Below, piece after piece: positions 1 through 6,294 of a stretch of DNA of 8,144 nt. The DNA comes from Phycisphaerales bacterium (GTDB lineage: Bacteria > Planctomycetota > Phycisphaerae > Phycisphaerales > UBA1924): positions 1-8,144 of the forward strand of contig JAJDDL010000438.1 of assembly GCA_029260335.1 (NCBI GenBank). Reading direction: 5' to 3'. A program made the translations under genes and the position numbers. The notes below the pieces were generated by a model that was not told where the DNA came from, did not search any database, and saw only the letters and a program-made list of their open reading frames with translations. Positions within the stretch are counted from its first letter, which is position 1; every line of letters begins with the position of its first letter.

Positions 1-1073
1 CGCGTCGAGCCGCCCACGAGCACCGCCGCGTCGACCCTTGTGACGCCCTTCTTCGAGGCGTCGTGCAAGGCTTGCTCGCATGCACGGAGCGTTCGATCGA
101 CGATGGGCGCCATGATGTCATCGAGCTCGGCGCGCGATATCTCTCGCTCGTATCGCACGTGATCATCAACCACGATCTCCACGCGCGCCGAGAGATCTTC
201 GCTCAATCGGTGCTTGACCAGCCGTGCAAAGCCGACCAGCGCCCGGCGGGTTTGGGGCGCGAGGTTGATCAACTCCACTGGCTCCAGCCCAGCACGCACG
301 CGAATCTCGGAGATCTCGTCTGCAAACAGACGCACGATCTCGTGGTCGATGTCGTCGCCGCCAAGATGCGTGTCACCCGCGGTGGAGATGACCTGGTAGA
401 TCGAACGCTCGCCTGGCGATGCGGGGGGCAGTATCCGGAGGATGGACACATCAAAGGTGCCGCCGCCAAAGTCGTAGACCGCGATCGCCTGCGGGCCTCG
501 ATCGGGATCGACTCCGAGGCCGTAGGCCAGAGCCGCGGCGGTCGGTTCGTTGACGATCCGGACAACGTCGATGCCCGCCAAACGCCCGGCGTCGCGCGTC
601 GCCTGCCGCTGGGCGTCGTCGAAATACGCGGGCACCGTGACGACCGCTCGAGAGATCTCCTCGCCCAACGCATCGCACGCAATGCGCCGGAGCTCTGTAA
701 GGATCTTGGCACTCACCTCCTGAGGTGAGACCACTTTCGGTGAGCCCTCGGCGAGGCCCGGCAGTGCGATTCTCGCTTGCCCGTTCTCACCCTCGACGAC
801 TTGGTAGCTCAGGTACGCGAGATCTTCGTGCGCGTCTTCGAGCGAACGGCCCATGAGCCGTTTGACGCTCGAGATGGTGTTGAGCGGATGCTCGACTGCG
901 CCCTCGCTCGCGACGCCCCCGACGATCGCCCGCGCGGAGCCGGGCTCATAACGAACCACGCTCGGCAGGATCCGGCGCCCCTCACTCTCGAGGACACGGG
1001 GGCCCTGGGCGTCGCAGAACGCGACAAGGCTGTTAGTTGTTCCGAGGTCGATGCCGACAATTGGGCCGCTCAT
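1..1073 (-). CDS. hscA: HscA-type Hsp70 chaperone, N-terminal part (runs off the left edge)
   Basis: This is the ATPase domain of an Hsp70 chaperone, open for 357 codons and cut at the window's left edge, so the substrate-binding domain is missing. Visible motifs are phosphate loop 1 IDLGTTN (residues 8-14), Lys71 matching the DnaK catalytic lysine, VPAYFDDAQRQA (147-158), NEPTAAALAYG (175-185), phosphate loop 2 DFGGGTFD (201-208), GDTHLGGDDID (233-243) and LVGGST (352-357). The stretch NTISSVKRLMGRSL (65-78), together with GGDDID and an ISR...APIVDRTL segment, resembles HscA more than DnaK. HscA acts in the cytoplasm with HscB, moving Fe-S clusters from the scaffold IscU to apo-proteins. No hscB or iscU is visible; any partner would lie beyond the left edge. 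The ATG at 1073 fits the family N-terminus, but no clear ribosome binding site precedes it. The lipoprotein gene lies 67 bp upstream on the same strand, so co-transcription is likely. The Hsp70 family is near certain; HscA rather than a DnaK paralogue is probable. Confidence 0.85.
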   Translation of the reverse strand, partial: MSGPIVGIDLGTTNSLVAFCDAQGPRVLESEGRRILPSVVRYEPGSARAIVGGVASEGAVEHPLNTISSVKRLMGRSLEDAHEDLAYLSYQVVEGENGQARIALPGLAEGSPKVVSPQEVSAKILTELRRIACDALGEEISRAVVTVPAYFDDAQRQATRDAGRLAGIDVVRIVNEPTAAALAYGLGVDPDRGPQAIAVYDFGGGTFDVSILRILPPASPGERSIYQVISTAGDTHLGGDDIDHEIVRLFADEISEIRVRAGLEPVELINLAPQTRRALVGFARLVKHRLSEDLSARVEIVVDDHVRYEREISRAELDDIMAPIVDRTLRACEQALHDASKKGVTRVDAAVLVGGST

Positions 1074-1140
1074 GGAGCACGATAGGCCGGTGCGCTCGTT
1101 GCTCCGTACTGCTGAGAAACTCTGACTCGCGCCCTTGGGG

Positions 1141-1674
1141 CTATTCGCGGATCCAGCTCAGTGCCGCGAGCTGGTCGACCAGCCCGGCCACGGCTTGGGC
1201 ATCGGCGCCGCCCGAGTCGAAGACGATCCGGCGGGCGTCGGTCGAGCCGTTATGCGAGATCGCGATGATTGCGGTGGTGCCGATCGCCGGCGGGCTTGCG
1301 GTCTGCTCGCTCGGGATGGCGTCGGGATGCTGCTCGCGTAGGAGGCCGCTCTGAGAAATCGCTCGCCAGAGGCTCTCGACCTGCTCGCGATCGAGCTGGC
1401 GGGTACCGGGAGGGAACTCGCTCTCGCGTGCGCCGGCACCGATCGCCGAGCGCAGGAGCCAGTCGGGCTCGATGACATAGCGCCCGGGCCTGCGCCAGCG
1501 TTCGAGGCGGGCGATCAGCTCCGGATCCTGATACTCCGAATACACCGTGACGCTCAGGGCCAGGTCGCCCGGCAGCCCGGCCTCGGCGGATTCGGTCTTG
1601 GGGGCGGCGCAGGAAACAAGCAAGGCTGCCGTTGGCAGGAACAGACCCAGAAGGATTACTCGGCGGATGTTCAT
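1141..1674 (-). CDS. Putative outer-membrane lipoprotein of unknown function
   Basis: This 177-residue protein begins with a typical lipoprotein signal peptide: Arg4-Arg5, a hydrophobic stretch (residues 6-20) and the lipobox LVSC (19-22). Cys22 is the predicted lipidation site. The next residues are Ala-Ala, with no Asp at +2, which in proteobacterial rules would favour the outer membrane; whether that rule applies here is unknown. The mature part is a soluble alpha/beta-looking domain without further membrane segments. It contains a YVIEPDWLLRSAIG segment (about 66-79) and a helix of the form REQVESLWRAISQSGLL (about 96-112), which suggest one compact domain. I do not recognise a named family. 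The gene is on the same strand as hscA, 67 bp upstream of it, and 98 bp downstream of the protease stop. A terminator stands in that gap, so it probably has its own promoter. No strong ribosome binding site is seen before the ATG at 1674. The lipoprotein call is good; the function is unknown. Confidence 0.8.
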   Translation of the reverse strand: MNIRRVILLGLFLPTAALLVSCAAPKTESAEAGLPGDLALSVTVYSEYQDPELIARLERWRRPGRYVIEPDWLLRSAIGAGARESEFPPGTRQLDREQVESLWRAISQSGLLREQHPDAIPSEQTASPPAIGTTAIIAISHNGSTDARRIVFDSGGADAQAVAGLVDQLAALSWIRE

Positions 1675-1710
1675 CGTCGCGAGTGTATCCGCCGGGGGCA
1701 GAGGGCGCAG

Positions 1711-1739
1711 AGAAAGGGCGGAGCCCGAAGGCTCCGCCC
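1711..1739 (-). terminator. Intrinsic terminator with UUCG tetraloop
   Basis: On the minus strand a perfect 10-bp GC-rich stem GGGCGGAGCC / GGCTCCGCCC (1739-1730 with 1725-1716) closes a TTCG loop (1729-1726) and is followed by TTTCTC (1715-1710). A UUCG loop on a GC stem followed by a U-rich tail is the classic form of a rho-independent terminator. It lies 33 bp past the stop of the metalloprotease gene and about 36 bp before the lipoprotein start, so it separates two same-strand genes. The U tract is short, so termination may be incomplete. Confidence 0.82.
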
Positions 1740-1772
1740 GTTGAACTTCTCCAAGTCAGCGCATCGCCGCGA

Positions 1773-3863
1773 TCAGCAGGACTGCGCGAACAGGTCGAGG
1801 TATCCGAAGAAGTCGTCGGCGTCACAATCGTTGTCGCCGTCGACATCGCACACGTCCTGATCGCCGGTGGCGAACGCGTCGAGGAATGCGAAGAAGTCGT
1901 CTGCGTCGGCGTCGCCATCGCCATCAAGGTCCGCCGGGCATCCGACCGCGTGCGCGAGTGCGCTGGCGGGGATGGGGCGCTTGGAGATTCCGTTGGAGCG
2001 CCAACGGAGAATCAAGCCAGCGGTCTGGCGATTCTCGAAGTAGTCCAGACGGAAACGGTACAGGCCCTCGCGAAGCCCGAAGGTGGCCTCACGCTCGCGC
2101 ATGTTGTGCAGGCCATCGTTGTCGATGATCAGCTCGCCCTCGATATAGAGATTGCAGCCGTCGGTCGACTCGGTGAAGAGCGTGTAAACATCCTCTTCGG
2201 GGACGATGAGCACGCCCTCGAACCGGGCGCCGACCTCATCGCTCAAACCGCTGCCAGCGAAAGTGCCGCCGGTCTCGGCGAAGTTGATCATCGGCACGGT
2301 CTCTTCGCCGATCGGCGTGAGCAAGTCGAAATCGGGCACGAAACGAAGCGTGCCGACATCGCTCAGGTCGTAGTAGGCAACGTTGACTCTGGGCTCAGTC
2401 GGACCGTCATAAACGGGCTCGATCCAGACCGTCAAGATGATGGTCACCGTCGCGGACGAGGTGTTGCCATCGGGATCGCTCGCCTCGTAGCTGAACGTGT
2501 CGGTATCAACACCCACGCCATTCGGCGGCGTGTACTTCAGCTCGTCACGCCCGTCGGGGCCCGTGCCCACACTCAGCTCGATCGTGCCGCCGAGCGCCGA
2601 GGAAGTGTCAAACGAGCCGATCGAGAGATCCTGGCAGTTGCCTTCCTCGTCGTTTTCCAGCACGTCGAGGAATGCGACCTGGCCATCGACCGATCCGCCC
2701 ACGTCGTCGCGAGCTCTCGGCGGAACATTCGGCGCATCGTTGGTGCCTTCCAGGCACGTCGCGATGTTGTTGGCGTAGTTGATGATCGTGGCGATGCTGG
2801 AGCTGCCGAAGAGCGTGACGTCGCCCCGGCAGCCGTTGATCCCGCTGCACATGATGAAGCAATCGGGATCGGCGTTGCAATGCATCGCGTTCCAGTTGTG
2901 GCCAAGCTCGTGGGCGGTCAAGCCGACACGGGTCGTGAAGTTGTTGGTGAAGCGGCTCTGGCTCAGCGCGTAGCCATCGGTGCTCGAGCACACGCCGTTA
3001 AAGAACGCGATGCCGATGACTCCGCCGTTGATATCCCGGCCGGTGAACAGGTGCGCAATATCGCGATCGATCGCCTGCTGGTTGTTGTTCCACTCGGCCT
3101 GGAACTGGCCGCGCAAGGTAAACGGATCACTCGAGGTGTACGGATCGTTGACGTCGGTGCGGATGATGTGATCGCCGATGAAGTACGTCACGCGCGTATC
3201 CATGGTGTAGATCAGGTCCATGCCGTTGATGATCGACTCGACATCGTCAACCGTCGCCTGCACGTCCGACCCGTTGAGCTGGTAGTACTCAAAGTCCGAG
3301 TCGGTCGCGATGAGAGTCGCGAGATTGCAGAACCCTTCGGGGTCGCCCGAAAGCTCCCCCCCGTGGTCGTGGCCGAGTTCGTCGTCGGAGTTGCCGCAGT
3401 GCCCGTCGGTCTGCTTGACGTCGCTCACGGCGTAGCTCACGTGCTCGCCCGCCATGCCGTGGACTGCCGGCTGGAAGCCGTGCATTTGGCCATCGGGCAG
3501 GATCACGATGCCGCGAATCGTCCCGTCGACCACGGTGGCGGCGACGTGCGAGCCAACGACATCCATGATCCGACCGCGGAACGTGTGGCTCGGAAAGTGA
3601 CCGGCGTCGAAAAGATCGCCCGTGCCATCATCGAGCAGCACCCGGGCTCCGGGGACGCGCATGTTGAACGGATCGAGAACAAGGATGGCCGGTTGGCCAT
3701 CGATCTCGATCGTCGCCAACGTTTGCTCGCCGAGCGTGGCGAAACTGGGCTGGAAAATGTCGCCCTGGCTCACTCCGACGTCCGAGAACATCGCGTCCGT
3801 GGCCGGTTCGGGCGAGGGCGACGCGAACACGAGGCTCGCCCCCGCGAGGATCGCTTGCAGCAT
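1773..3863 (-). CDS. Secreted M12B-like zinc metalloprotease with Ig-like, PA14 and dockerin-type domains
   Basis: This 696-residue exported protein is a probable reprolysin-like zinc endopeptidase. In order it shows a short hydrophobic N-terminus that may be a signal peptide (about 1-15, without basic residues), a propeptide-like region (about 20-175), a catalytic domain (about 176-375) and a cadherin/bacterial Ig-like domain with a VLENDEEG motif (about 381-478). A PA14 domain follows (about 484-640, with VPEEDVYTLFTES at 554-566), then a dockerin-like tail (642-696). The zinc site is HELGHNWNAMH (318-328), with ligands His318, His322 and His328 and catalytic Glu319. The usual Gly of HExxHxxGxxH is Asn325. 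Met338 in FIMC fits the Met-turn. Cys156 in the propeptide (GHCGN) could act as a cysteine switch. The tail has two calcium loops (Asp645-Asp656 and Asp673-Asp684). Upstream in-frame codons exist to 3959, but the AAGGAG before 3863 fixes the start. It is divergent from pheT and probably monocistronic. The natural substrate is unknown. Confidence 0.9.
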   Translation of the reverse strand: MLQAILAGASLVFASPSPEPATDAMFSDVGVSQGDIFQPSFATLGEQTLATIEIDGQPAILVLDPFNMRVPGARVLLDDGTGDLFDAGHFPSHTFRGRIMDVVGSHVAATVVDGTIRGIVILPDGQMHGFQPAVHGMAGEHVSYAVSDVKQTDGHCGNSDDELGHDHGGELSGDPEGFCNLATLIATDSDFEYYQLNGSDVQATVDDVESIINGMDLIYTMDTRVTYFIGDHIIRTDVNDPYTSSDPFTLRGQFQAEWNNNQQAIDRDIAHLFTGRDINGGVIGIAFFNGVCSSTDGYALSQSRFTNNFTTRVGLTAHELGHNWNAMHCNADPDCFIMCSGINGCRGDVTLFGSSSIATIINYANNIATCLEGTNDAPNVPPRARDDVGGSVDGQVAFLDVLENDEEGNCQDLSIGSFDTSSALGGTIELSVGTGPDGRDELKYTPPNGVGVDTDTFSYEASDPDGNTSSATVTIILTVWIEPVYDGPTEPRVNVAYYDLSDVGTLRFVPDFDLLTPIGEETVPMINFAETGGTFAGSGLSDEVGARFEGVLIVPEEDVYTLFTESTDGCNLYIEGELIIDNDGLHNMREREATFGLREGLYRFRLDYFENRQTAGLILRWRSNGISKRPIPASALAHAVGCPADLDGDGDADADDFFAFLDAFATGDQDVCDVDGDNDCDADDFFGYLDLFAQSC

Positions 3864-3871
3864 GAGAGAAT

Positions 3872-3877
3872 CTCCTT
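3872..3877 (-). promoter_or_regulatory. Shine-Dalgarno AAGGAG that sets the protease start
   Basis: The minus strand reads AAGGAG, then eight bases, then the ATG at 3863. This is one of the few clear ribosome binding sites in the window. It supports the internal Met over the start at 3959, which would add 32 non-signal-like residues. The site sits in the loop of a weak five-base GAGAG/CTCTC pairing, whose significance is doubtful. Confidence 0.8.
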
Positions 3878-3897
3878 CTAACTCTCTGAGATGGTCC

Positions 3898-3978
3898 GGC
3901 CCGAGCCTTCGGCGGGCCTCTGAGTAGTGCTTCGTAGTCGAAGCTCGGGCAATACGCAAGCGGAATCCCTCAGATTCC
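3898..3978. promoter_or_regulatory. Divergent intergenic region with nested inverted repeats
   Basis: The 153-bp gap between the protease and pheT start codons must hold promoters for both directions. It contains GGCCCG/CGGGCC (3898-3903 with 3913-3918) and a GCTTCG-TAGT-CGAAGC hairpin (3929-3944). It also has GCCCGAGC/GCTCGGGC (3899-3906 with 3943-3950) and GGAATC-CCTCA-GATTCC (3962-3978). The first and third pairings share bases and exclude each other, as do the second and third. These could be operators or leader-RNA structures. A weak minus-strand TTGCGT-17-TACGAA pair (about 3960 to 3931) could be the protease promoter. I see no phenylalanine-rich leader peptide and no T-box. Confidence 0.35.
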
Positions 3979-4016
3979 CCGGCGAGCTAGCAACGCACTC
4001 TCTACCCTTGCGCCCC

Positions 4017-6122
4017 ATGGACATCTCACTACGTTGGATAAACCGCTACCTCGACCCGGGCGACGTCTCGCCCGAAGAGCTCGACCACGTCCTCACCGAA
4101 GCGGGGTTTCCCATAGAAACACGCAACGACCTGGACAACGGCGACATCTTCTTTGACGTGGAGATCACGTCCAACCGGGGAGATTGCCTGAGCCATCTGG
4201 GCTTGGCTCGGGAGATCGCCGCGTCGCGCCAGGCGAGCAAGTCTCGCACGCTCGTCCATCCGAGCGTGAATGTGCCCGCGGGATCCGGAGCCGTCGCCGA
4301 TTCGCTTTCACTGGAGAATCGCGAGACCGGAGTCTGCCCGCGTTTCACGGCACAGGTCATCAAGGGCGTCAAGGTCGGGCCGAGCCCCAAGTGGCTCGTG
4401 GAGTTGCTCGAGGCGGTTGGACAGCGGTCGATCAACAACGTCGTCGATGTCACCAACTGGTTGACGTTTGAGTATGGCCAGCCGAGCCATGTCTTTGATC
4501 TGGACAAGCTCGCCGGGCGTTCGCTCGTGATTCGATACGCGAACGAAGGCGAGACGCTTCGGACGCTCGATGGGATTGATCGCAAGCTCGTGAAGGGTGA
4601 TCTGGTGGTCGCCGACGCCGAGCGGGCGCAATCGCTCGCAGGCGTCATCGGCGGTCAGCCGACCGAGGTGAGCGACACGACGGTGAATGTGGTGTTGGAA
4701 GCCGCGACGTGGGACCCGGTCGTGGTCCGGACTGCTGCCAGGCGTCTGAACATCCGCACCGACGCGAGCCATCGCTTTGAGCGCGGCGTCGACGCCCGCA
4801 CGATCCTGGAGCCGGCCAAGCGAGCCGCGGCGTTGATCGTCGAACTCGCGGGTGGTCAGCTCGCTGATGGCGCGCTCGATGAGGGCGCCGCCGAAGCCGA
4901 GCCGATCCGCATCACGCTCCGCCCGAGCAGGGTCGAGCGGATTCTCGGCATCGATGTGCCGCCCGCAGAATGTGCAGAGCTGCTGCAAGGCCTGGAAATC
5001 GACGCCCAAGCGACCGAGGACGACGACATCATCGGATGCACGATCCCGGCGTTCCGGTTGGACCTGACACGCGAGATTGACCTGGTCGAAGAGGTCGCGC
5101 GGACCAAAGGCTATGACTCGATCCCGTTGCAAGAGCGGCTGCCGATCGCGATCCCGCATCCGCAGGAATCCGAGAGGGCGCTGCGCGAAGCCGCGGGTGT
5201 GCTGACGGGTTTGGGCTTCTATGAGACGGTCACGTTCAGCTTCACGAGCCCCGATCGTGCAAAGCCGTTCTACAACGAGACTCGGCGAGAGATCGGCGTG
5301 GACGACGAGCGGCGCGGCGGCGAGCCCACGCTTCGCCCGAGCGTGCTCACCGGATTGCTGACCTGCCGCAAGGCGAATCAGGACGGCGGGGCTCACGTGC
5401 CAGGCGGGATGCGGTTGTTTGAACGAGCCGCGGCGTTTGCGCAGGACGCATCAGGGACGTCCTTGGAGCGTCAGACCTTGGCACTGCTCATGGATGTGCC
5501 GGGCGGTGGCACCAAGCGATCGTTCGATGATCATCAGCGCGGTGTGCGATTGCTCACGGGCGCGCTCGAGTCGCTGGTCAAGACCATCGGCGGGCCGCAC
5601 GCGACGCTTCGCGTTGCCCAGGGCGCAACGGATCGTCCGTGCTGGGACAACTCGGCGTTTGCGAAGATCTCGATCGAGATGAAGGACGGACGAAAGCTGG
5701 ACATCGGCGAGATGGGCCGGATCAGCGACGACGTCCAGAAGTTTTACGGCTTGGAGATCGCGGTCCTCGCGGCTGAGATCGACCTGGCGTACCTGATCGA
5801 TCTGTATCCGCCGATGGCCAGGGCTCAGCTCCTGCCGAGCTTCCCGCCGATCGAGCGAGACCTCTCGATCGCACTCGACGAGAACCGACCTTGGCAAGAG
5901 GTCGAGAACGTGGTCCTGGGCGTGAACGCCGAGCGGCTCGAGCTCGTCGAGTTCGTCGGGACTTATCGCGGCAAGCAAGTCGGCAAGGGCAGGAAGTCGC
6001 TCACCTTCCGGATGCGATTCCGGGACTCGGCTCGCACACTCCGGCACGAAGAGGTCGATCCGCAGGTAGACGCGATCGTGCAGGCGCTGCAATCGGCTGT
6101 CGGTGCCGAGCTTCGGGTCTAG
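4017..6122 (+). CDS. pheT: Phenylalanine--tRNA ligase beta subunit, short form lacking the EMAP/Myf domain
   Basis: PheT pairs with PheS as an alpha2-beta2 cytoplasmic enzyme that charges tRNA-Phe. The beta chain binds tRNA, edits mischarged Tyr-tRNA-Phe and carries the inactive catalytic-like core. This copy has 701 residues against about 795 in E. coli. Visible parts are the N-terminal segment ISLRWINRYLD (3-13) and EITSNRGDCLSHLGLAREIA (49-68). B3/4 editing-domain motifs include RSINNVVDVTNWLTFEYGQP (137-156) and TDASHRFERGVD (248-259). A B5 domain lies at about 296-365 with DLVEEVARTKGYDSIP (355-370). The core-like region is about 385-600, and the C-terminal ferredoxin-fold anticodon-binding domain is about 607-700. 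The roughly 110-residue EMAP/Myf tRNA-binding insertion expected after about residue 33 is absent: the chain passes directly from EAGFPIET to VEITSNRGDC. The frame opens at 3927, but homology places the start at 4017; no Shine-Dalgarno precedes it. No pheS is adjacent. The identification is secure. Confidence 0.96.
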   Translation: MDISLRWINRYLDPGDVSPEELDHVLTEAGFPIETRNDLDNGDIFFDVEITSNRGDCLSHLGLAREIAASRQASKSRTLVHPSVNVPAGSGAVADSLSLENRETGVCPRFTAQVIKGVKVGPSPKWLVELLEAVGQRSINNVVDVTNWLTFEYGQPSHVFDLDKLAGRSLVIRYANEGETLRTLDGIDRKLVKGDLVVADAERAQSLAGVIGGQPTEVSDTTVNVVLEAATWDPVVVRTAARRLNIRTDASHRFERGVDARTILEPAKRAAALIVELAGGQLADGALDEGAAEAEPIRITLRPSRVERILGIDVPPAECAELLQGLEIDAQATEDDDIIGCTIPAFRLDLTREIDLVEEVARTKGYDSIPLQERLPIAIPHPQESERALREAAGVLTGLGFYETVTFSFTSPDRAKPFYNETRREIGVDDERRGGEPTLRPSVLTGLLTCRKANQDGGAHVPGGMRLFERAAAFAQDASGTSLERQTLALLMDVPGGGTKRSFDDHQRGVRLLTGALESLVKTIGGPHATLRVAQGATDRPCWDNSAFAKISIEMKDGRKLDIGEMGRISDDVQKFYGLEIAVLAAEIDLAYLIDLYPPMARAQLLPSFPPIERDLSIALDENRPWQEVENVVLGVNAERLELVEFVGTYRGKQVGKGRKSLTFRMRFRDSARTLRHEEVDPQVDAIVQALQSAVGAELRV

Positions 6123-6180
6123 GGACAAGCGAGTAGGTGGCGCGGCAAACTGGGCGGCTTCCAGACACTTTCTGCGCCAT

Positions 6181-6267
6181 TCAGGCCTGATATTCGTACT
6201 TTGATAAGTCTTTGATAGCTACTCGCTCGCATTTTGAGCGACCTCGTCTGGGCGAGTCGCGTATCAT
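6181..6267 (+). promoter_or_regulatory. AT-rich upstream region of ilvE with CTTTGATA direct repeats
   Basis: The 172-bp pheT-ilvE gap holds a 10-bp palindrome TCAGGCCTGA (6181-6190) and two exact CTTTGATA copies (6199-6206 and 6210-6217) spaced 11 bp apart, about one helical turn. It also has a TCGCTC/GAGCGA inverted repeat (6223-6228 with 6236-6241) and a TATCAT -10-like hexamer (6262-6267). No well-spaced -35 box matches that hexamer. The patch is clearly richer in A and T than the surrounding genes, which fits a promoter or operator region and suggests ilvE is transcribed separately from pheT. I see no convincing terminator after pheT. Confidence 0.35.
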
Positions 6268-6282
6268 GTAGCGGTCTTTCAA

Positions 6283-6289
6283 GAGGGAG
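6283..6289 (+). promoter_or_regulatory. Shine-Dalgarno GAGGGAG for ilvE
   Basis: GAGGGAG ends five bases before the ATG at 6295. It favours this start over the internal Met at codon 11, so the poorly conserved N-terminal extension of about 24 residues is probably translated. Confidence 0.75.
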
Positions 6290-6294
6290 CACAG

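Noticed and set aside
63..728. A 221-codon plus-strand open frame at the left end
   Set aside because: The opposite strand encodes an uninterrupted Hsp70 ATPase domain across the whole interval.
1632..3881. A 749-codon plus-strand open frame covering the whole protease gene
   Set aside because: Its codons align exactly with the protease codons in mirror register, so a stop would need TTA, CTA or TCA on the minus strand, and these codons are rare there. The translation has no recognisable domain, while the minus strand encodes clear motifs.
3927..4016. N-terminal extension of PheT by 30 residues
   Set aside because: The extra residues lie before the conserved family start (MxISxxWL-like) and resemble non-coding leader sequence with inverted repeats.
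4308..5396. A 362-codon minus-strand open frame inside pheT
   Set aside because: It is the antisense shadow of pheT in GC-rich DNA, with Arg- and Asp-rich low-complexity content and no motif.
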